DNA of 64,000 bases, from NCBI GenBank assembly GCA_963832875.1, contig CAWHWB010000005.1:194159-258158 (forward strand). The letters run 5' to 3'. This DNA is from AP-15 sp963832875. GTDB taxonomy: Bacteria; Pseudomonadota; Alphaproteobacteria; ATCC43930; CGMCC-115725. Every line of letters begins with the position of its first letter. The first letter of the stretch is position 1. The notes beneath the pieces were generated by a model. The model was not told where the DNA came from and did not search any database. It was given only the letters and a program-made list of their open reading frames with translations. Made by a program: the position numbers and the translations under genes. Below are positions 17,054 through 24,061 of the stretch, one piece after another.

Positions 17054-18020
17054 ATGGCGGTCACACTCGGAACCGACGGCTTCCGCTATCAGGTGGTCGA
17101 CGATTGGGCCAAATTGCCCGACGGGTGGAAATGGGACGCCGACGTCGCCGCAGTCGGGGTCGACCGGCACGACAACGTCTATGCCTTCAGCCGCGGCGCC
17201 CACCCGATGATGGTGTTCGACCGCAACGGCCATTTCCTGCGCTCGTGGGGTGAGGGCGTTTTCCATCGCCCGCACGGCGTCCACATGGCCGCGGACGACA
17301 CGCTCTTTCTGACCGATGACGGCGACCATACGGTGCGCAAATGCACCCTCGAGGGCCGGGTGCTGCTGACCCTCGGCATTGCCGGCAAGCCCACCCCCTA
17401 TATGAGCGGCGAGCCGTTCCACCGCTGCACCCATACGGCGCTCTCGCCGCAGGGCGAGATCTACGTCTCCGACGGCTACGGCAATTCGCGCGTCCACAAA
17501 TATTCGCCCGAGGGCAAATTGCTGACCTCGTGGGGCGAGCCCGGCACCGATCCCGGTCAGTTCAACATTCCGCACAATGTGTGCTGCGACCCCGATGGCT
17601 GGGTCTATGTCGCCGACCGCGAAAACCACCGCATCCAGGTGTTCGACGGCAACGGCAAATACGAGGCGCAATGGAACAACATGCACCGGCCGTCCGGCCT
17701 CTACATGGAGGGCGGAACGAGGACGCCGCGCTTCTACATCGGCGAGATCGGCGGCGGCATGGGCGTCAATTACGATCTGCCCAATATCGGCCCGCGGGTC
17801 AGCATCTATTCGCACGAGGGCGAGATGCTGGCTCGGCTCGGCACCCGCCCGGCCGGCCTCGAACCGGGCCAGTTCATGTCGCCACACGGCCTCGCCGTCG
17901 ATTCCCGCGGCGACATCTATGTGGGCGAAGTCTCGTTCACCAACTGGGGCAACCGTTACCGCAGCCAAGAGCTTCCCCCCCGGCCTGCGCGCCCTCCAAA
18001 AACTGGTCAAGGTGGACTAG
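17054..18020 (+). pseudogene. NHL-repeat protein (peptidylamidoglycolate-lyase-like), frameshift near the C-terminus
   Basis: About 321 residues forming NHL beta-propeller blades, for example HRPHGVHMAADDTLFLTD, IPHNVCCDPDGWVYVADREN and MSPHGLAVDSRGDIYVGEV. The pattern matches bacterial proteins annotated as peptidyl-alpha-hydroxyglycine alpha-amidating lyase-like, though the substrate in bacteria is unknown. A seven-C run at 17975-17981 throws the frame. With six C the protein would end PPGLRALQKLVKVD and stop at 18018-18020. As written it runs on into the GIY-YIG sequence. GGAGGAGAACGCC precedes the ATG. No signal peptide is seen, so it is probably cytoplasmic. Confidence 0.8.
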
Positions 18021-18042
18021 GTGCAGGTGCCTCTGAAGCTCC

Positions 18043-18084
18043 CGTCATCCTGAGGAGCGCGCAAAGGGGGCGTCTCGAAGGACG
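18043..18084. repeat. REP-like imperfect palindrome
   Basis: The sequence from CGTCATCCTGAGG to CGTCTCGAAGGACG is an imperfect inverted repeat of a kind that is common between genes in Bradyrhizobium and related alphaproteobacteria. It sits between the restored stop of the NHL gene and the GIY-YIG start. That supports reading these as two separate genes rather than one fusion. Confidence 0.6.
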
Positions 18085-18100
18085 CACCGCAGCGCCCTCT

Positions 18101-18334
18101 GTGGGAAAATCCGTCGGCGCCTACTTTTACATTCTGCGTTGTGCTGACGGCTCATACTACGCCGGGACAACGGTGGGGAGCTTGGAACGACGAGTGGCTG
18201 AGCATGAGATCGGCGCTTACGATGGCTATAGAGCCCGCCGACGACCGGTCGCGCCGGTGTTCCATCAGGATTTTGAACCCCTCGACGACGCTGCTGCGGC
18301 CGAGCAGCAAGTCAAAGGCCGCTCGACGTCTTAA
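18101..18334 (+). CDS. GIY-YIG domain protein, probably shortened at the C-terminus
   Basis: A 77-residue protein beginning at GTG 18101, with the GIY-YIG nuclease core seen as YFYILRCADGSYYAGTT, followed by LERRVAEHEIGAY and a conserved RRPVAPVF. Small proteins of this UPF0213/YhbQ type normally continue past the KGW/KGR segment with a lysine-rich helix. Here TAA comes right after KGRSTS. One base of shift gives a further RLKSRRPGA and a stop at 18356, so a third local frameshift is possible. The frame is continuous with the NHL gene only because of the C-run there. Function in bacteria is not established. Confidence 0.65.
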   Translation: MGKSVGAYFYILRCADGSYYAGTTVGSLERRVAEHEIGAYDGYRARRRPVAPVFHQDFEPLDDAAAAEQQVKGRSTS

Positions 18335-18544
18335 GTCAAGGCGACCCGGCGCCTGAACGCATTCGGAATGGTCGGGTTTACGGCAAAAAACGACAACAGA
18401 GTGTAAATTCCTGTCTATAAGGAAACGGATATCTGATCTCAGCCCGATAAAACTGGTAAAACAGGAGATGCGGGAGGAGCAGGGACGGCGAGCTCCTCGC
18501 CACTCGGCCCGGCGGGGTGCGCCGGGCCGGAGCGGATCACTGCG

Positions 18545-19378
18545 TCAGTTCGGGTGGAAAACGAGGGTGCGCAGCTCGATGCTTTCGCGCGGGAAGGCGT
18601 CGGGCGGGGTGGTCGGATCGGTGAACGCGGTGTGCGGCATAAAGCGCGCGCGCCCGTCGGTCTTGGTGTCGGCGATTTTGAGCAGCAGCGCCTGGTCGCG
18701 GCGCATCTCGGGCACGTAATACCATTCATGCGCCGGGTTCCACGTCACCGAATAGGTCTCGCCGACCCGGTCGCGATAGACGAGGTCCGAGGGCACTAGA
18801 TCCTCCGGATCGACCGTGCGCGCGTCGCAGACGGCGAGCGGCGCGTCCTGCAAGGGCCCGCGGATCGGGCGCCACAGATTGATCACCTGGACCCGGCCCT
18901 TGAGCAACTCCTCGGCGTCGTCCGGTATCAGGTCGCGGACCCGTTGCGGGCCGGAACGCGCGGTGTGATCGACATGGACGCGGGTCGCCGGCTGGCGCGG
19001 CCCGCCGGCCGAGCGGTCCTGCACGCCCGGCACGCGGCGGCGCTGCAGGTGGTCGAAGATAAAGACTCGGCTGGCGCCGGTCTTCTCGATCAGAAAGCGC
19101 TCGGCTTCCGGGTAGTAGACCCGCCGCACCTCGTCGTCGTCCCAGAAATCTTTGACCGCGGTCTTCTGCTCAACCAGCGCGAAGCCCTGGCGGTCGAGGT
19201 CAATTTCAGCTGCGATCGGCCGCATGTCGCGGATCGGCACCCGGTGCGGCTCGTGCGTCATGTTCGAGCGATGCTCGCCGGGCGCGCTCTCATAGGCGTA
19301 ATAGCGCGGGCGCTCGGCCATCGGCTTCAGGTAGTTGAGCTCGCCCTCGACGAACGGCAGGTCGGCAAAGCTGGTCAT
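18545..19378 (-). CDS. CmcJ/NvfI-family oxidoreductase
   Basis: A 277-residue protein of the family that includes CmcJ (cephamycin 7-alpha-methoxylation) and fungal desaturase- or hydroxylase-like enzymes such as AsaB and NvfI. The characteristic parts are VFIFDHLQRRR, the metal-ligand-like VHVDHT, the VINLWRPIRGPLQDAPLAVCDARTV block and the closing SIELRTLVFHP. The family fold resembles Fe(II)/2-oxoglutarate oxygenases. The substrate cannot be inferred; many soil bacteria carry several copies. No signal peptide. The short gap before the next minus-strand genes (19415) allows a shared transcript. Confidence 0.75.
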   Translation of the reverse strand: MTSFADLPFVEGELNYLKPMAERPRYYAYESAPGEHRSNMTHEPHRVPIRDMRPIAAEIDLDRQGFALVEQKTAVKDFWDDDEVRRVYYPEAERFLIEKTGASRVFIFDHLQRRRVPGVQDRSAGGPRQPATRVHVDHTARSGPQRVRDLIPDDAEELLKGRVQVINLWRPIRGPLQDAPLAVCDARTVDPEDLVPSDLVYRDRVGETYSVTWNPAHEWYYVPEMRRDQALLLKIADTKTDGRARFMPHTAFTDPTTPPDAFPRESIELRTLVFHPN

Positions 19379-19414
19379 GGTTCGGTGCTCCTTGGTGATT
19401 GCGACGAGCGCGGT

Positions 19415-19603
19415 TCAGAACATCGGATATCGATAATACTCCGGCGGCAGCTGCTCTTTGGTCGATGTTACCGCCTGCGCGCTCGCCGGGATAGCCCGAG
19501 ACAGAAAATTGCCGAGAGCAGCCCTCGCAGCGGTGGCGGTTCGGCGCAGAACTCCTCGACGGGGCGTCTTGGCCATGCCGTTCAAGGTTTCGGTTGCACT
19601 CAT
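19415..19603 (-). CDS. Uncharacterised 62-residue protein
   Basis: Starts at ATG 19603 with GGAAGGAG nine bases upstream, five bases after the DUF1127 stop. The product is basic and alanine-rich in the first half (MAKTPRRGVLRRTATAARAALGNF) and ends with LPPEYYRYPMF. No domain is recognised and no clear membrane segment or signal peptide is seen. Tight spacing and a strong ribosome-binding site argue that it is translated together with the DUF1127 protein. Function unknown. Confidence 0.6.
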   Translation of the reverse strand: MSATETLNGMAKTPRRGVLRRTATAARAALGNFLSRAIPASAQAVTSTKEQLPPEYYRYPMF

Positions 19604-19608
19604 TTCGC

Positions 19609-19845
19609 TCACTCCTTCCAAAACGGCTTGTTGATCAGAAATTCGGCGTCGGTGCGGGTGATCCCGATATCGGCCAGCATTCGGTCGTCGAGTGAAGCGA
19701 GGCTGGCGCGGTCGCGGGCGCGTCGCCGCCATTCGCGGACCATCGCCCAAATCCGCGCCGCGACGCTCCTCGTGCGATGCCGCGCCGAGGCCGGCCGAAC
19801 TCCGCCGAAGTGCCGATGCGCGCTCTCGAACCGGATCGCGCTCAT
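19609..19845 (-). CDS. DUF1127 (YjiS-like) small protein
   Basis: A 78-residue protein whose C-terminal 45 residues form the DUF1127 motif: a basic helix WAMVREWRRRARDRASLASLDDRMLADIGITRTDAE. DUF1127 proteins of alphaproteobacteria bind RNA or are tied to phosphate and carbon metabolism (the Agrobacterium and Rhodobacter CcaF1/arginine-rich type), but roles vary. TTTAGGAGGGATC precedes the ATG at 19845. It heads a two-gene unit with the 62-residue protein and is divergent from the LysR gene, with 128 bases between starts. Confidence 0.85.
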   Translation of the reverse strand: MSAIRFESAHRHFGGVRPASARHRTRSVAARIWAMVREWRRRARDRASLASLDDRMLADIGITRTDAEFLINKPFWKE

Positions 19846-19973
19846 ATGATCCCTCCTAAACCAGGCGAGCCTACTCAAATGCTCGCTGACAACTCGCTTG
19901 CCACCGAGATGGCCACGATGGCATTCTTCTGCAAACGAGAGTTTCTCAGCGACGGCTTAGATTTTATCATGCG

Positions 19974-20900
19974 ATGAACGAGCATTTGCCGGCGCTCGGG
20001 GCGCTGCGGGCGTTCGAAGCAGCGGCCCGGCACATGAGCTTCAGCAAGGCTGCGGAGGAGCTGTTCGTCACTCCCGCGGCAATCAGCCATCAGATCCACG
20101 CGCTGGAGCAGGATTTCGGCGTCAGACTGTTTCACCGCCTCAACCGCGCGGTCGCGCTGACCGCGTCGGCGCGCGTGCTGCTGCCCGGTCTATCGGAGGG
20201 CTTCGCCGGGATCGAGGCCGCGGTCCGGCGGCTGCGGGCGCACAACGACACCGGCACCTTGACCGTGACCGCGTCGCCTTCCTTTGCCGCCAAGTGGCTG
20301 GTGCTCCGGCTGCACCGCTTTCAGGAGCAATGCGCCGAAGTCGACGTGCGGATCTCCGCCACCGACGAGGTCGTCGACCTGACCAAGGGCGATTTCGACA
20401 TCGCGATCCGCTATGGCGCCGGGCATTACCCCGGGCTCGAGGTCGAGAAGCTGTTTACCAACGAAGTGTTTCCGGCGTGCAGCCCGCTGCTGCTCGCGAC
20501 CGGGCCGCCGTTGCGCACGCCCGACGATTTGCGCCGTCACGCGCTGATCCACGATCAGGCGATCGAGCGCGACCCCCTGGTGCCGACCTGGCCGATGTGG
20601 CTCAAGGCCGCCGGCGTCAAGGATGTGCCGGCTACGTCCGGGCTCAGCTTCAACAACATGCATCTGGCGCTCGACGCGGCGATCGCCGGCCATGGCGTGG
20701 TGCTGGCCTACAGCACAATCGCCGCCGCCGATCTCGCCGCCGGCCGTCTGGTGCGGCTGTTCTCATTGGCGCTGCCCGACCAGTTCGCCTACTACATCGT
20801 CACCGCGCCGGGCGCGCTCGAACGGCCTAAAGTTCGCGCGTTCCGCAATTGGCTGCGCGAGGAAGCCGATCGCCGGCCCGACGCGCCGCCGGCAGCCTAG
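19974..20900 (+). CDS. LysR-family regulator, GcvA-like
   Basis: A 308-residue LysR-type regulator. Residues 1-65 form the winged HTH (LRAFEAAARHMSFSKAAEELFVTPAAISHQIHALE), and the rest is a periplasmic-binding-like effector domain with IRYGAGHYPGLEVEKLF, typical of the GcvA subgroup. LysR proteins usually control a divergent neighbour, which here is the DUF1127 pair, possibly with the CmcJ-type gene behind it. The 128-base gap holds GAGAGTTTCTC, a short palindrome about 25 bases before the start, as a possible site. The 3' end overlaps the convergent PEP-CTERM gene by 4 bases. Confidence 0.88.
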   Translation: MNEHLPALGALRAFEAAARHMSFSKAAEELFVTPAAISHQIHALEQDFGVRLFHRLNRAVALTASARVLLPGLSEGFAGIEAAVRRLRAHNDTGTLTVTASPSFAAKWLVLRLHRFQEQCAEVDVRISATDEVVDLTKGDFDIAIRYGAGHYPGLEVEKLFTNEVFPACSPLLLATGPPLRTPDDLRRHALIHDQAIERDPLVPTWPMWLKAAGVKDVPATSGLSFNNMHLALDAAIAGHGVVLAYSTIAAADLAAGRLVRLFSLALPDQFAYYIVTAPGALERPKVRAFRNWLREEADRRPDAPPAA

Positions 20901-21580
20901 CCAAGCAGAACGGCCGGACGGCGATCTCGGGTCGCGGTGCGGCGCAAACCCAGCGCCGCGAGTGCAATCAAGCCGGCGCCGAGCAGCGGCAGCGATCCCG
21001 GCTCTGGCGTGTCGATGATCCCGGAATCGATGCTGGCCAGGCTGTTCGCGCCAGCGGTCACGGTCACGATTTCGGTCAAGGAATAAGGGCCGGCGATCGG
21101 CGGCACCGAGACGACTTGCTGCTGGTTATCGAGCAAGCCGCTTGCCAGCAAGGTCCCGGTGCCGAACGGGGTGTTCGTCGTATCGAAATACGTGCTCATC
21201 GACGCCTGGCTGTTCGAATACACGCCGGTGATGTCGCTCAGGAATTGCTTGATATCGGCGGTGGCGGTGAAGCCGGTCTCGGTCAGCGAAACCGTCAGGG
21301 TGCCGCCCGCCGTCCCGGTGGTCAGATCGAGCGAGGTCAAATCGAGGATCGGGTCGGACGGCGCGCCAATGGCGGGGAAGCCGGTGCCGATATCGATGCT
21401 GGTGGTAAAATTGCCGATCGTCCCGCTGTAGAAGGCGGTTCCGGGGCTCAGCGAATCATTCGCCGAAGCGGTGTTGATTCCGTCCGTCGCCGAGAGAAAG
21501 ATTTCTGCGCGGGCCGGAACCGCATATATTGCAATGACGGCCAGTGCGGCGGCGGTCAGCGACGTGCGCACAGCGTTCAT
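20897..21580 (-). CDS. PEP-CTERM sorting-domain protein
   Basis: A 227-residue exported protein. It has a Sec signal peptide (to about residue 25, ending PARAEI), a threonine- and serine-rich low-complexity middle predicted to be beta-rich, and a C-terminal TPEPGSLPLLGAGLIALAALGLRR: the PEP motif, a membrane helix and an arginine cluster. This is the signal recognised by exosortase systems, in which XrtA-type enzymes process secreted surface or biofilm proteins. No exosortase gene lies in the window. It shares its upstream region with the divergent CHRD gene. Confidence 0.88.
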   Translation of the reverse strand: MNAVRTSLTAAALAVIAIYAVPARAEIFLSATDGINTASANDSLSPGTAFYSGTIGNFTTSIDIGTGFPAIGAPSDPILDLTSLDLTTGTAGGTLTVSLTETGFTATADIKQFLSDITGVYSNSQASMSTYFDTTNTPFGTGTLLASGLLDNQQQVVSVPPIAGPYSLTEIVTVTAGANSLASIDSGIIDTPEPGSLPLLGAGLIALAALGLRRTATRDRRPAVLLG

Positions 21581-21975
21581 GACCAGGGCCCTCTCAATAG
21601 ATCAAAAGCATCTTCGGTCTGATGTCGAAACGACCGCGATATCGGCATTTACGATTTATCAACTAAGTTTTCTACAAAATAGAAGGTTAAAATTGAGGAT
21701 TCGTACTTAATTTAACCATAACCAAAATTCCGCTAGCGAAAACTCGACTTATTCGCCGCCACGACGGCCGGAGGCGGGCGGGACGCTGCGGCCGCCGGCG
21801 CAATTTGGGAAACGCGTCGCCTAGCCTTGCGGCGGACAGGCTTCGATCAGACCGGCTTCAAAGGTCTGGTAACGAGCTTTCTGGCGGGTCGACCGCCGCC
21901 CGGCCATTTTTGGCTTCTCGTCCGGCGTTCAGTTCAATAGTCTCGGCGCCCTTTTACTCGTCATGGGAGGAAAAC
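21581..21975. promoter_or_regulatory. AT-rich divergent promoter region between the PEP-CTERM and CHRD genes
   Basis: No gene fits here. Bases 21630-21735 are strikingly AT-rich for this genome and contain an inverted repeat, GGTTAAA at 21685-21691 and TTTAACC at 21711-21717 (26 bp centre to centre). Both flanking genes encode exported proteins and point away, so this is probably a shared promoter with an operator. The rest (21740-21950) shows no structure that I recognise. Confidence 0.5.
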
Positions 21976-22407
21976 ATGCGTCATCTGCGATCAGGGATCG
22001 TCGGAATCGTTGCTTTATTCATGATCTCGGGCACCGGGCAGGCGGCCACGCGGGTCTTCAACGCGACCCTCAACGGCGCCAGCGAAGTGCCGCCGACGAC
22101 TAGTGCCGGGACCGGCACGGCCACGGCGACGCTCAACACCGCGACCAGAAGGCTAACCTGGGACGTGACCTATTCGGGCCTCAGCGGTCCGGCAAAGGCG
22201 GCCCATATCCATGGGCCGGCGGCGCCGGGAGCGAACGCTCCGGTGGTGATCCCGTTCACCGGCAATTTGGCCAGCCCGATCAAAGGTTCGAAGACATTGA
22301 CCGCGGCGCAGATTAAAAATCTCGAAGCTGGGAAGTATTACATCAATATCCATACCGCCAAGAGCCCAGCCGGCGAAATTCGCGGTCAACTGACGGCGGC
22401 GCAATAA
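21976..22407 (+). CDS. CHRD-domain exported protein
   Basis: A 143-residue protein with a signal peptide (about residues 1-25, ending GTGQAAT) and one CHRD domain: FNATLNGASEVPPTTSAGTGTA, YSGLSGPAKAAHIHGPAAPG and KYYINIHTAKSPAGEIRGQL. CHRD was named from chordin and is common in secreted bacterial proteins; its role there is unknown. The His-rich AHIHG and NIHT positions suggest metal binding. GGAGGAAAAC precedes the ATG at 21976; the 57 residues open upstream are not protein-like. Confidence 0.88.
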   Translation: MRHLRSGIVGIVALFMISGTGQAATRVFNATLNGASEVPPTTSAGTGTATATLNTATRRLTWDVTYSGLSGPAKAAHIHGPAAPGANAPVVIPFTGNLASPIKGSKTLTAAQIKNLEAGKYYINIHTAKSPAGEIRGQLTAAQ

Positions 22408-22953
22408 CCGGTACCGATCGATCGCTCTCGTCGGTCCGGAACGGATCCGGGCTGGCGAAAGCGATTTATCTCCTGTTTCGCGCCCGGGCGGATCTGAGCT
22501 CGAACCGCGCCCTGCGGACGCCAGCGCGGGCGCCACGACAGCAGCACGCTGAGTGCGCCGCCCTCCTGGCGGATCGGCCGCGGCGCACAACAGCCGGCCA
22601 GACACCGATCGGGTCTGATCAAAGCGCCTCGGGGCCCCGTCCATCGCTACCCGCTAGGCGGGATGCGCAGTAATCGATCCATCCTCGAAACGAGCGTCAT
22701 AACCGCGGCCGACCAAACTCTTGCCCGAGCCTTTAGCCCGTGTCGAGACCCACCAGGCGGTCTCCGGCGCGATTTCGATTTAGTCGGTCGGCGTCAGTCA
22801 ATCCGCGCCGGGGCTGACGCCCGCTCGGTTTGGAACTTTCCGCCGCCTCAGCGGTTTTGATTACCGCTTGCCGCCGGAGCACAGCGACCGGTGCTGATCC
22901 TGTCCTGCGGTGGCGGCTCGCAGCAACGACGATCCATCGAGGACCTCGCACCA
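22408..22953. other. Intergenic region between the CHRD and glycosyltransferase genes
   Basis: About 545 bases with no convincing coding frame, RNA gene or T-tailed hairpin. Base composition is close to coding sequence, so it may be a decayed gene, but I find no recognisable protein fragment in any frame. It must contain the promoter of the glycosyltransferase-glucosidase pair. Confidence 0.4.
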
Positions 22954-24036
22954 ATGAGGATTGCCCAGGTTTCACCTTTGTACGAGCGCTGCCCGCCACA
23001 GCTTTACGGCGGCACCGAGCGAGTGGTTTCGCACTTGACCGAGGAGCTGGTGCGGCAGGGGCACGAGGTCACCCTGTTCGCCAGCGGCAATTCGCTAACC
23101 GCGGCGGTTCTCCAATCCCCCTGCGAAACAGCACTTCGCCTCAACCCGCAGTGCCGCGACCCGATCTTTTACCACCTGATCCAGATGAACCGGGTGGCGA
23201 GCCATGCCGACAAGTTCGACATCATTCACTTTCACGCCGACTTTCTGCAATTCCCGCTGTTCGCCCCGCGCTGGCACAAGACGGTGACCACTTTGCATGG
23301 GCGGCTCGACCTGCCGGACCTGCCGCCGCTGATGCGAGAATTTTCGATGATGCCGTTGATTTCAATTTCGAACGCGCAGCGCGCGCCGGTGCCTTGGGCC
23401 AACTGGTACGGCACGATTCATCACGGGCTCCCGCCCGGGTTATACCCGCCGGGCCGAGGGGCCGGCGGCTATCTCGCCTTCATCGGCCGCATCAGCCCGG
23501 AAAAGCGGCCGGACCATGCCATCGAGATCGCCCGTCGCGCGGGGGTGCCGCTGACCATCGCAGCCAAGGTCGACAAGGTCGATCGCGAGTATTACAAGGC
23601 CGAGATCGAGCCGTTGCTCGACAATCCGCTGATCGAGTTCATCGGCGAAATCGGCGATGACGAGAAGGGAGCGTTTTTAGGGGATGCGATGGCGCTGCTG
23701 TTTCCGATCGATTGGCCCGAGCCGTTCGGGCTGGCGATGATCGAGGCGATGGCGAACGGGACGCCGGTGATCGCCTTCCGGCGCGGCTCGGTGCCGGAGA
23801 TCGTCGAACCCGGGGTCACCGGCTTCATCGTCGACAGCATCGACGAGGCCGTGGCGGCGATCCCGCTGGCAAAGGCGCTCGATCGAACGGTGATCCGCCG
23901 CCGCTTCGAGGAGCGCTTCTCGGTCGAGCGGATGGCGCACGACTATCTGGATTTGTACCGGGAAGTGCTGCGGCGCGGCGGTGCTGCGGGGGCGTCGCCT
24001 CAGCCGCTCGCCGCGGAGGCCGCGGACGACGACTGA
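22954..24036 (+). CDS. Family 4 glycosyltransferase
   Basis: A 360-residue cytoplasmic GT4 (GT-B fold) enzyme. The N-terminal domain opens MRIAQVSPLYERCPPQLYGGTERVVSHL with the glycine loop of GT4. The C-terminal domain has FIGRISPEKRPDHAIEIA and the E-x7-E donor motif in EPFGLAMIEAMANGTPVIAF. Many alphaproteobacteria place such an enzyme beside a glycogen-debranching-type protein, as here (26 bases to the next start). The acceptor is unknown. I start at ATG 22954, where homology begins; an upstream in-frame start at 22891 adds unconserved residues. Confidence 0.9.
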   Translation: MRIAQVSPLYERCPPQLYGGTERVVSHLTEELVRQGHEVTLFASGNSLTAAVLQSPCETALRLNPQCRDPIFYHLIQMNRVASHADKFDIIHFHADFLQFPLFAPRWHKTVTTLHGRLDLPDLPPLMREFSMMPLISISNAQRAPVPWANWYGTIHHGLPPGLYPPGRGAGGYLAFIGRISPEKRPDHAIEIARRAGVPLTIAAKVDKVDREYYKAEIEPLLDNPLIEFIGEIGDDEKGAFLGDAMALLFPIDWPEPFGLAMIEAMANGTPVIAFRRGSVPEIVEPGVTGFIVDSIDEAVAAIPLAKALDRTVIRRRFEERFSVERMAHDYLDLYREVLRRGGAAGASPQPLAAEAADDD

Positions 24037-24061
24037 AACCCGCACCGCGACCGCGAGCGGC

